A stretch of 64,000 nucleotides of DNA from Sporomusa ovata DSM 2662 (GTDB lineage: Bacteria > Bacillota > Negativicutes > Sporomusales > Sporomusaceae), in NCBI RefSeq assembly GCF_000445445.1, contig NZ_ASXP01000006.1, forward strand, positions 1 to 64,000, read 5' to 3'. Shown here one piece after another: positions 33,851 to 41,739 of this stretch (the stretch's first letter is position 1; the number at the start of each line of letters is the position of its first letter). The notes under the pieces are model-generated. The model saw only the letters and a list, made by a program, of their open reading frames with translations, searched no databases and had not been told where the DNA came from. The translations under genes were made by a program, and so were the position numbers.

Positions 33851-34138
33851 ATGGCCATACACTATACTCAGAAATTTAAAGAAGATGCAGTGGTTTATTA
33901 CAATGACCATAAGGATTTAGGTGTGAATGGATGTGCTAAAAATCTAGGCATCAGTAAATCAGCATTAAGCAAATGGGCAAATGCTGCAAAAGAACAAGGT
34001 GGAAAAGTACCAACCAGGGGAGCGGGTAATTATTCAAGTGATGAAGCTAAAGAAATCGCGCGCTTAAAGAAGGAGTTACGTGATGCGCAGGATGCACTTG
34101 ATGTATTAAAAAAAGCAATCAACATTCTGGGAAAATGA
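33851..34138 (+). CDS. IS3-family transposase OrfA
   Basis: A 95-residue helix-turn-helix protein (IHYTQKFKEDAVVYYNDHKDL, CAKNLGISKSALSKWANAAKE) with a C-terminal leucine-zipper-like coil (IARLKKELRDAQDALDVLKKAI). It binds the IS ends. Near its end a run of seven A (TTA AAA AAA GCA) could allow the -1 ribosomal frameshift that makes the OrfAB transposase; orfB is in the -1 frame and overlaps by 4 nt. Start at 33851 behind GGGGGG. Confidence 0.95.
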   Translation: MAIHYTQKFKEDAVVYYNDHKDLGVNGCAKNLGISKSALSKWANAAKEQGGKVPTRGAGNYSSDEAKEIARLKKELRDAQDALDVLKKAINILGK

Positions 34139-35031
34139 CAGAAGCCATATACATTGAAGTTACCGCTAAAAAAGAAGAACTCGATAAAAAACGCCGGGTT
34201 TCTATCAGCGGAATGTTGAAGCATTTAGGCGTTTCAAGATCAGGCTATACTGCCTGGCTCAAGAGATCTCCCTCTGAGCAATCAAAAAGGAAAGCGAGAA
34301 TTAAGCAAAAGATACAGGAAATATATGACGAATCTCATCAGAATTATGGGGCTCCTAAAATAAAGGAGAAACTTCTTACTCAGGGTGAAGTCATTGCTGA
34401 AAAAACGGTTGGGAACTATATGAGAGAAATGGGAATTAAGGCTCAGTATATTAAACCTTATACCGTAACCACCATCAATTCGGATTTTGACAGCAAATTA
34501 ATAAATGTATTAAATGAGCAGTTCAATCCAAAGGAACCAAATGCTGTATGGTGCTCAGATATTACTTATATCTGGACATTGGATGGCTTTGTATACCTTA
34601 CAAGTATAATGGATTTATTTTCACGAAAGATTATTGCATGGACATTGAGTCATACGCTGGAAACAGAACATGTTATAGCGACAATAAATAAAGCCAAAGA
34701 AAAACGCAAAATTGACAGACCCCTGGTAATGCATAGTGACAGGGGATGTCAGTACGTATCAAAGGATTACCGAAATGCGACGGAAGGAATGATACTGAGC
34801 TATTCAAAGAAAGCCTATCCTTGGGACAATGCATGTATTGAAGCATTTCATGCTTTAATAAAGAGAGAATGGCTAAACAGATACAAGATCTTTGATTATA
34901 GGCATGCATATCGATTGATTTTTGAATATATCGAGACTTTTTATAATACAAGAAGAATCCATGGTCATTGTGGATATCTTTCACCAGATCAATATGAAAA
35001 ATTGGCTGATATAGTACAGCTTGCGGGGTAA
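34135..35031 (+). CDS. IS3-family transposase OrfB (DDE integrase)
   Basis: A 298-residue integrase-like protein with the DDE motif: VWCSDITYIWTLDG (first Asp), VMHSDRGCQYVS (second Asp) and NACIEAFHALIKRE (Glu). An HTH_21-like region precedes it (HQNYGAPKIKEKLL). It catalyses transposition, usually as the OrfAB fusion. The protein is identical to the second copy except for its last residues (KLADIV here, KVHKKV there). Confidence 0.95.
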   Translation: MTEAIYIEVTAKKEELDKKRRVSISGMLKHLGVSRSGYTAWLKRSPSEQSKRKARIKQKIQEIYDESHQNYGAPKIKEKLLTQGEVIAEKTVGNYMREMGIKAQYIKPYTVTTINSDFDSKLINVLNEQFNPKEPNAVWCSDITYIWTLDGFVYLTSIMDLFSRKIIAWTLSHTLETEHVIATINKAKEKRKIDRPLVMHSDRGCQYVSKDYRNATEGMILSYSKKAYPWDNACIEAFHALIKREWLNRYKIFDYRHAYRLIFEYIETFYNTRRIHGHCGYLSPDQYEKLADIVQLAG

Positions 35032-35083
35032 GAAAAGGACATATATGTGCAAGATGTTTGTTGGGCTGAATGCCACATTTGAG

Positions 35084-36586
35084 GAGGGCACAGAAAATTT
35101 TGTGTAAATAGGTTTGAAAAATCTTCCTTACTGGCAAGAATAGGAATGAAACTATTTAAGTCAGAAAGGAAGATTTTTTATGGCAACAATACCAAAGGAA
35201 GCTATCAAAGAGTTAATTAAAGAGCAAAAATTCAACAATACCACGGAAGTCATGAACGCGATAAAAGACATGTTCAGAGATGTACTCCAAGAAATAATGG
35301 AAGCAGAATTAGAAACTGAACTGGGTTACGTAAAACAGGAACGTCGGTCGGATGATGTCGAATCAGGTGTGTCGAAAAATTATCGGAATGGTTATTCGAA
35401 AAAGAAAGTAAAAACGCAACTAGGTGAAGTAGAGATTACGATTCCCCGTGATCGAAACGGTGAATATGAACCACAGATCATTGGTAAATACAGCCGGAAT
35501 GTTGATGGTATGGAAGAAAAAATATTATCTCTATATGCCGCCGGACTAAGTATTCGGGATATATCAGAACAGATAAAGAGCTTATATGATGTAGAAATCT
35601 CACCAGAACTGGTAAGTAAAATAAGCGAAAAAATCATGCCTCAAGTTACTGAATGGCAAAATCGACCACTAGAAGCAGTATATCCGTTCGTTTTTCTAGA
35701 TGCCATACACTATAAAATCCGTGAAAATCACCAGATTATTACGAAAGCAGCCTATGTAGTATTGGGAATAAATCTAGAAGGCTATAAGGAAATATTGGGT
35801 ATATGGATTGGAGAAAACGAAAGCAGCAAATTTTGGCTTAGTGTACTAAACGAGCTGAAAAGCCGCGGCGTACAAGATGTTTACCTATTTTGTGTTGATG
35901 GGCTCAATGGTTTTCGAGAAGCAATCGGAGCCGCCTATCCCAAAGCTGGAATACAACGCTGTATCATTCATCAAATCCGTGCAAGTATGCGGTATGTCAA
36001 CTACAAACATGCAAAGGTATTTACCGCAGATTTGAAAGAAGTTTATACGGCAGTAACGGAAGAAGCAGCGTTAGAGAAACTACTAAGCTTTAAAGAGAAA
36101 TGGGGTGATAAATATCCGGCTGCCATAAAAAGCTGGGAAGATAATTGGGATATTTTGTCTACCTTTTATGCATATCCTCCCAGTATTCGGAAAATAATAT
36201 ATACGACGAATATTATTGAAGGATTGCATAGGCAATTCCGAAAAGTAACTAAAACAAAAGCTGTTTTTCCTAACGATGATTCTCTGCGCAAAATGTTATA
36301 TTTAGCGTCGAATAATATTGTCAAAAAATGGACTCAACGGTATCGCGATTGGGATATGGTTTTAAATCATTTAGCATTATTGTTTGAAGATCGGTATGCA
36401 GGCTGATTGCTCCAGTAAAATATGATTCCCCGGTGCGAGACGAAAGCATTCACGCTATCGCGCGCATACTTCCATCTCGCCCAGGGAGAAGATTCATCAA
36501 GGTGCAATGAGTAACTTTGCTTTTGTAAAAAGCCACTATTTCTTGCTGTAAGGAATTTCTATTTACACAAAATTATCCGCAGACCC
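35084..36586 (+). mobile_element. IS256-family insertion sequence
   Basis: A 1503-bp element whose inverted repeats share AATTTTGTGTAAATAG about 12 bp from each end. It sits in the 3' end of IS3 copy 1. The flanking 8 bp are CATTTGAG (35076-35083) and CATTTAAG (36587-36594), a target duplication with one mismatch. It contains one intact transposase. Confidence 0.93.
35180..36406 (+). CDS. IS256-family transposase
   Basis: A 408-residue mutator-type transposase. VFLDAIHYKIRENHQI carries the first catalytic Asp, and VYLFCVDGLNGFREAI the second. A catalytic Glu follows in the IIYTTNIIEGLHRQFRKVTK block, a family hallmark. QRCIIHQIRASMRYV is the conserved C/H motif. Length is normal and there is no lesion, so the element may be active. 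Ribosome binding site AGAAAGGAAG precedes the ATG. Confidence 0.96.
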   Translation: MATIPKEAIKELIKEQKFNNTTEVMNAIKDMFRDVLQEIMEAELETELGYVKQERRSDDVESGVSKNYRNGYSKKKVKTQLGEVEITIPRDRNGEYEPQIIGKYSRNVDGMEEKILSLYAAGLSIRDISEQIKSLYDVEISPELVSKISEKIMPQVTEWQNRPLEAVYPFVFLDAIHYKIRENHQIITKAAYVVLGINLEGYKEILGIWIGENESSKFWLSVLNELKSRGVQDVYLFCVDGLNGFREAIGAAYPKAGIQRCIIHQIRASMRYVNYKHAKVFTADLKEVYTAVTEEAALEKLLSFKEKWGDKYPAAIKSWEDNWDILSTFYAYPPSIRKIIYTTNIIEGLHRQFRKVTKTKAVFPNDDSLRKMLYLASNNIVKKWTQRYRDWDMVLNHLALLFEDRYAG

Positions 36587-36817
36587 CATTTAAGTTGTAC
36601 TTTTTCTTGACATAGTACCACATTAATCTCATGTTCCAAGTCTATAAGCTTAATAATGGCATTCTCCATTGGACTGTGCTGAGTTGTACCACTGACACGC
36701 TCTGCATGAATGCTGGCGTAGCTTTGGTAGCCATTTCCTTAAGTGAAACTACCTGCTCCAACTTACTGTTGATTCTTTTGTCCAACCAGAAGGCCTGCGA
36801 CAATTATTCCTTGGCAT

Positions 36818-36982
36818 TCATTTTCTACCGCTCCCTGTATGAAATATTTCTGCTTCGCTATCCAAAGTTTGTTTCTTGTCCTTTTGCTTGTCCATTAATT
36901 TACCGGCTAATTGTTGTTTTTTCTGCTGCTCTGCCCATTTGATACGGCGTTTCCATTCGGCATTAATCGGTAGCATGTTCAT
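36818..36982 (-). CDS. Small hypothetical phage protein
   Basis: A 54-residue, strongly basic protein (MNMLPINAEWKRRIKWAEQQKKQQL, then KLMDKQKDKKQTL). It begins 2 nt after the helicase stop and its TGA overlaps the DUF1492 ATG, so it is translationally coupled on both sides. I do not recognise the family; the charge suggests nucleic acid binding. Confidence 0.7.
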   Translation of the reverse strand: MNMLPINAEWKRRIKWAEQQKKQQLAGKLMDKQKDKKQTLDSEAEIFHTGSGRK

Positions 36983-36983
36983 C

Positions 36984-38338
36984 TTATGCCACTGCTCCTA
37001 TCCTTGCTTTGATTGCATTCATTAGTGCTGCTTGTCCAATTTCTTTTCTGCTCAGTGCCACCATCACTTGTTCATCAATGGTTCCGGTAACAACAATGTG
37101 ATGTATAATAACTGTCTCTTTTTGTCCCTGCCGCCAGAGTCTTGCGTTGGCTTGCTGATATAACTCCAAACTCCAAGTCAACCCAAACCAAATCAAAGTG
37201 CTACCTCCGGCTTGAAGGTTGAGGCCATGACCTGCCGAAGCCGGATGAGCAATAGCGATAGGAATCTTGCCTTCATTCCACCTTGAGATATCCTCAGACG
37301 TCTTCAGCTCGGTCACAGAACACCGCTCTGAAATCCTGTCTTTATCGTGCAGGAAGCTATAAAAGATCAACACTGGCTTACCATTAGCTGCTTCAATCAA
37401 ATCCTCTAGCGCATCGAGCTTCTTGTTGTGAATGACCTTAACAGTTTTGTTTTCGTCATACACTGCACCGTTTGCCATCTGGAGAAGCTTATTACTCAGA
37501 GCTGCTGCATTAACGGCATCGATGTCACCACCTTCGAAAGGCAGCAGCATGTCTTTTTCCATCCGCTTGTACAGCGCCGCTTCCTTCTCCGGCAATTGTA
37601 CTTCGACTACATTGTCTATGCGCTCCGGCATTATCAAATAGTCACGGGCTTTCATACTCATACAAATGTCGGAGATTTTTTCGTATATGGAATCCTCTGA
37701 ACCTTTTTTTGTTTTGTAACTGAATACAACATTCTGGTTCCGTTTGTCTGGGACAAAATATTGCTCGCGGTAACCAGTTAATGTTTTACCCAACCGTTCG
37801 CCTCGGTCTAAAAGATATAGCTGCGGCCACAAGTCAAGAAGTCCATTCGGTGCTGGTGTACCAGTAAGCCCCACAATCCGTTTAATAAGTGGTCGTACTT
37901 TTTTCAGTGCCTTAAACCGTTTTGCACCTACCGACTTAAAGCTGGATAACTCGTCCAAAATGACCATATCGTAAGGCCAGTTTTTGCCGTGAAAGTAACA
38001 AGCCATTCGACGTTTTCCCGGTTGATGATATAAATATCAGCTGGCGTGTTTACGGCTCTCTTCCTTTGCTGCTCACTACCGAGTACTTTGGATATCCTGA
38101 GGTGCTTAAGATGCTGCCACTTTTGGCATTCCTTACTCCAGGTATCCTCAGCTACTCGAAGTGGCGCAATCACAAGGACCCTTGTTACATCAAAACTGTC
38201 CTGCATCAGCTCAAGCACAGCTGTTAACGTTACAACTGTTTTCCCCATACCGCAGTCTAAAAAGAGTCCAAATGCTGTTTGCTCGATAATCTTACTTTCT
38301 GCATATAGCTGATAACTATGGGGATTGTATTTCATCAA
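36984..38338 (-). pseudogene. SNF2-type DEAD/DEAH helicase, frameshifted
   Basis: The first part (from 38338) has YNPHSYQLYAESKI, Walker A in LFLDCGMGKTVVTL and INRENVEWLV. The second part, in a different frame, continues YFHGKNWPYDMVILDELSSFKS (DEAH-like box LDEL), LTGTPAPNGLLDLWPQLYLLD, and the C-terminal helicase motif WSLELYQQANARLWRQGQ. One missing T near 37995 explains the break (WLV-TFTA versus WLV-YFHGKNW). Such phage Swi2/Snf2 helicases belong to the replication-recombination module. Split between ATPase motifs, it is unlikely to work. Confidence 0.87.
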
Positions 38339-38597
38339 GCACCCTCCCGATCATTTCTAACTGGTCAACGCAATAAACTTGAAATCCCAATGCAAAAAAC
38401 TGTTTCGAACGTTTTTGCTGCAATGGCCTTAGCTTTTTCCCCAGTGCTTTTAACTCCACGAATGCCATTTTACTCTTGGGCAGGAGGACAATTCGGTCAG
38501 GAACACCTGCCATTCCTGGTGATATTAACTTCACCGCAAGCCCTCCACGCTTTTTTACCTCAGCAACCAATTTTTTCTCTATATCTCTTTCCATCAC
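38316..38597 (-). CDS. VRR-NUC domain nuclease
   Basis: A 93-residue stand-alone VRR-NUC protein of the PD-(D/E)XK superfamily. GGLAVKLISPGMAGVPDRIVLLPKSKMAFVELKALGKKL holds the catalytic Asp (VPDR) and E-x-K (VELK). In phages it lies between the SNF2 helicase and primase genes and is thought to be a structure-specific or replication nuclease. It overlaps its neighbours on both sides (23 nt with the helicase, 4 nt with the next gene). Confidence 0.93.
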   Translation of the reverse strand: MMERDIEKKLVAEVKKRGGLAVKLISPGMAGVPDRIVLLPKSKMAFVELKALGKKLRPLQQKRSKQFFALGFQVYCVDQLEMIGRVLDEIQSP

Positions 38598-39166
38598 GAG
38601 CTTTCTCCAATTAGCGGATCAACTAGATCAAATGCAGCATAGACTGCAGTCAAAAAGTCACCTATGCTCTTGCCCTTATACCTCCACATGCCGTGCCCGT
38701 TCCATACCACGCCAAAACCTGCATTACCCCATTTACTTGGTACTATAGTCAGCCATTCGTTCTTATATTTCAGCACATAGTTGCCATTTTTCTTAACACG
38801 CCATTCTTTTTTGAGATAATTTTGCTTGCGCTTTGCCCGGTTTTTCATCTCACGCTCACGGTCTTTTGCTGCAAGGATATCCCCATCCATGATACCGGCA
38901 CAAATACAGCCAACGTGAACGTCCTCAAAATATTCCGCATGGCGCATCACATGAACAAACCGAACACCAGGGCAGTCACACAGATCACAGGTACACAAAG
39001 CATTACTGGCTTCGGCAACGTCATACATATCCACACATTCCCAGTCGGAAAGCGGAGCCTTCCACTCTTGCAGTCGCTTTATACAACGCCTTTTATACAT
39101 CTCACTGTAAATTTCCACTTTCCACGCCTCCATTTCATGACACTTTCCATAATAATCCTTCCCCAT
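38594..39166 (-). CDS. Cysteine-rich phage protein, unknown function
   Basis: A 190-residue protein. A central Cys cluster (CTCDLCDCPGV, HVGCICAGIMDGD) suggests zinc binding, and the C-terminal half has Trp-rich beta strands (WRVKKNGNYVLKYKNEWLTIVPSKWG). Similar proteins occur beside VRR-NUC genes in Firmicute prophages. The start codon is uncertain because no good binding site precedes 39166. I do not recognise a named family. Confidence 0.7.
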   Translation of the reverse strand: MGKDYYGKCHEMEAWKVEIYSEMYKRRCIKRLQEWKAPLSDWECVDMYDVAEASNALCTCDLCDCPGVRFVHVMRHAEYFEDVHVGCICAGIMDGDILAAKDREREMKNRAKRKQNYLKKEWRVKKNGNYVLKYKNEWLTIVPSKWGNAGFGVVWNGHGMWRYKGKSIGDFLTAVYAAFDLVDPLIGESS

Positions 39167-39397
39167 CCATGTGTTCTTAGTATCAAAAAAACCCTATACG
39201 CGCGTATATACATATATAGACCTATACTATATATATATTTATATATTTTAATTTAGATAATATAGTATAGAACAATAGAACAGAAACGCATTTCACGCCT
39301 TATAACGTTAAGACTTGTTGAGAAGTTCCCAAAGGGTTCTGCAACACTATGTTTGGCACACTGGAACTGTTCCAAACACAGTGTTGTTCCCTATAAA
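39167..39397. other. AT-rich spacer with a large hairpin, between vapE and the Cys-rich gene
   Basis: 39191-39247 is an alternating A/T-rich tract. Near vapE the arms CAACACTATGTTTGG (39342-39356) and CCAAACACAGTGTTG (39372-39386) form a 15-bp inverted repeat with one mismatch. No T run follows, so it is not a classic terminator. An AT-rich tract beside primase and polymerase genes could be part of a replication origin; this is speculative. Confidence 0.5.
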
Positions 39398-41725
39398 CTA
39401 CTTAGAAACTTCCTCTGGAGCATAAGTCAACTGCGGCCCATAGATAGGAATGCGCTCTTTTTTCTCCTGCCTCACCCAACCGCCAATGCTGGTAAGAATA
39501 GTAGCAATTTCGTTTGTGTCCATCCGGCGTAAATTAGATCGCTCTTTGCCAAAACATTCACACCAAATTTCCATGTGTGATACTAACGTGCGGCGTATAA
39601 CTCCCTCTTTTGATGGACTGCCAAAATCTGATCCATTCAAAAAATTTCTGCGCTCCAACAAATCCATCTGCGCCCAGTCAGTAGGCAATAACGTATCAAG
39701 GTACTCGCGCACCAAACCCTCACGATCATCATGTTCCATCGCCTCGCGCTGCTCTAATTTAGCAATTTTCTCCAGGTCAGCATCCAAGTAGAGTTTCTCG
39801 CCAGCCTTTACATACACCAGTGCTTCTGCCCAGATTTGCTTAACCTCTTCATCGGTTAACTGCCAAGTCTTCCTTGAAGCACCACCCGGTGTTTTTACCG
39901 TCCAAAAGCGGCGATTGCCTGTACTATCACGAAGGTAACCTTTTTCAGAATTGGTCGTCCCAAAGAATACACACTGTCTCGGATGAGGAGTAACACGCCT
40001 TCCGAAACTGGCACGATATTTATCGTCCTGACGTGAGATAAACGCTTTAACCTTGTCAATTTCGGCTTTTTTCATTCCGGCCAGTTCGCCAATTTCCATG
40101 ATCCAATATCCTTGCAGTTTTTCGGCAGCTGTTTTATCGTTCATATCGGTAAGCGCCAAACTATCTGAATACCATTCACCACCCAGTCTGCCGATAAATG
40201 TGGATTTTCCTACACCTTGCGGTCCATTTAACACCAGCATGCTGTCAAATTTTACGCCAGGATCGAGCACCCTAACAATAGCGGCGCAGAGCGTCTTTCG
40301 CATTACAGCACGGGCATAACGGTTATCCTCCGCGCCTAGGTATAGGGTAAGAAGCGTTTCTACCCTCTGCACACCATCCCAAGGCGGCAAATTGTTCAAA
40401 TACTCGCGGATTGGGTGATAGGAACGGTCATCGGCTACTTTAGTGATTGCAATCTCATAATTTCGCGCTGAAAACGTACCATAATGCGAATCAACGTAGC
40501 TAATAAGCTGGGCATCATCGGCATCGCGCCAAAAGCGCGCCGGGTGCTTCCACGGCACTTCTCCCTTTATCTCTAATCCATCGGCCAGTTGATTGAACAC
40601 TACCGCCTTCAGTGCCGGGTCGTTACTGAGGATGAGCGTGATATTTTGGAGATTGTTCATCAAATTTCCTCCCCTATCGCGCTGCAAGACCTTTGTCCAG
40701 TCTGAGGAAAAATCCTGACTCGCGCGTTCCCGCCTTTCTTCGAGCAGAAGGTCATTTACCAGTTCCTGCTTAACCGCAAACTCGCACATGGCATTGAACG
40801 ACCCCTTCTCATCAAGATCGCCAAACTTATGGATTCTTACCATGTCAAACGCATTTAGAAGCTTACTGCATGCCGGATCGGTGGCATGGTGACTGTAAGC
40901 ATACTTATCGTCATATATAACAACACCTGCCTGGCTGTCCGCCGAGATATAATCATAGCGACCAGGCATAGCGCTTTGTCGGTACACATCAGCAAGAAAT
41001 AAATCCATGGCATCTGGCATTGCATAGGCCCGGCAAAAAGCGCCCACCGTGCCGTGCTTTTCTAACGGGTCAGCCTGCGTTTTAACCTCGCGCCGCACCA
41101 TGCTTTGCTGCCGTTTAGAAACAGGCCACTCTGCCAAATTACGCCAGTCTTTATATTTTGCAAGCACTTCATCCGGATTTAAACGTTCGCCCTCAACCTC
41201 ATGAAACACAAATTCCCCGTCAGAAGAAGTGGATGGCCAGTACATCAGGCGGTTCGTATCGTATGTGGTATCATCAAAAAGCTCGATGCCGATTTCCTCT
41301 GCCACTTTTCTTGCCACCGCAGAGTATTCATCCGGCGACACCTCACGGGCAAGCGGGATAATGAGGCGAAGACGAGGTTTTTCTGGCATATGCTTATGGG
41401 TGGAGTAGAAATAACACTGGAAGGAAAAAAGCAACTCTATCTGGTCGATAATACCCGGCACGGCATAGTCCATATCAAGAGACAGAGCAGATCGTGTCAG
41501 GACACAATCCTTTTTCCGGCTGCCGCCTTTTAGCGTTCCCAGCACAAAACCGCCGACATCCTTGATATCATCTTGCTTTGCTTTACTAAATGTTTTATAC
41601 TGCTCTACCGTCTCGGCAGTTCGGATGGTGTTCCTAACCCGTTCGATAAATTCCGGCCAGGTCCACTCTATGTTTTTCCATATTTTATCTCTACGGCTAT
41701 TGGCTATTGCGATTGTTAGTTTCAA
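39398..41725 (-). CDS. VapE-family primase/helicase
   Basis: About 775 residues. The C-terminal virulence-associated E domain has LNGPQGVGKSTFIGRLGG (Walker A), IMEIGELAG (Walker B-like) and FFGTTNSEKGYLRDSTGNRRFW. The N-terminal part resembles a primase-like PriCT/D5_N region. It drives phage DNA replication. I prefer the TTG start at 41725 (LTIAIANSRRDKIW), 10 nt after AGGAGG. The ATG at 41764 overlaps the polymerase gene and has no binding site. No lesion visible. Confidence 0.92.
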   Translation of the reverse strand: MKLTIAIANSRRDKIWKNIEWTWPEFIERVRNTIRTAETVEQYKTFSKAKQDDIKDVGGFVLGTLKGGSRKKDCVLTRSALSLDMDYAVPGIIDQIELLFSFQCYFYSTHKHMPEKPRLRLIIPLAREVSPDEYSAVARKVAEEIGIELFDDTTYDTNRLMYWPSTSSDGEFVFHEVEGERLNPDEVLAKYKDWRNLAEWPVSKRQQSMVRREVKTQADPLEKHGTVGAFCRAYAMPDAMDLFLADVYRQSAMPGRYDYISADSQAGVVIYDDKYAYSHHATDPACSKLLNAFDMVRIHKFGDLDEKGSFNAMCEFAVKQELVNDLLLEERRERASQDFSSDWTKVLQRDRGGNLMNNLQNITLILSNDPALKAVVFNQLADGLEIKGEVPWKHPARFWRDADDAQLISYVDSHYGTFSARNYEIAITKVADDRSYHPIREYLNNLPPWDGVQRVETLLTLYLGAEDNRYARAVMRKTLCAAIVRVLDPGVKFDSMLVLNGPQGVGKSTFIGRLGGEWYSDSLALTDMNDKTAAEKLQGYWIMEIGELAGMKKAEIDKVKAFISRQDDKYRASFGRRVTPHPRQCVFFGTTNSEKGYLRDSTGNRRFWTVKTPGGASRKTWQLTDEEVKQIWAEALVYVKAGEKLYLDADLEKIAKLEQREAMEHDDREGLVREYLDTLLPTDWAQMDLLERRNFLNGSDFGSPSKEGVIRRTLVSHMEIWCECFGKERSNLRRMDTNEIATILTSIGGWVRQEKKERIPIYGPQLTYAPEEVSK

Positions 41726-41739
41726 TGACCTGCTACCTC

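Larger units (their letters stand above)
33765..36620 (+). mobile_element. IS3-family element, copy 1, carrying an IS256-family insertion
   Basis: The ends are TGGTGCTAGA (left) and TAGTACCA (right), imperfect inverted repeats, flanked by the 3-bp duplication CAT (33762-33764 and 36621-36623). Without the nested 1503-bp element and its 8-bp duplication the length is 1345 bp, exactly that of copy 2 at 60826-62170. Both transposase frames are intact. It interrupts the DUF1492 gene. Confidence 0.95.
33517..36821 (-). pseudogene. DUF1492/sigma-like late regulator, inactivated by IS and point lesions
   Basis: Joining 36621-36821 to 33517-33764 across the insertion rebuilds a DUF1492 protein: MNAKE, LSQAFWLDKRINSKLEQV, SIHAERVSGTTQHSPMENAI, DDIDKLVDLKREI and the sigma-70 region 4-like WEDIAEKMNYSWRNIHYLHAKALKAI. 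The gene has three lesions: TAA at codon 6 (36804-36806), a +1 base near 36716, and the IS3 element. DUF1492 proteins resemble ArpU/RinA regulators of phage late genes. The start has GGGAG and overlaps the preceding small gene as ATGA. Confidence 0.88.

Noticed and set aside
36631..36942. Plus-strand frame of 103 codons right of the IS elements
   Set aside because: It is antisense to the DUF1492 remnant and the 54-residue gene, which explain the sequence better.
39191..39247. Phage replication origin in the AT-rich tract
   Set aside because: There are no recognisable iterons; kept only as a speculation in the spacer entry.
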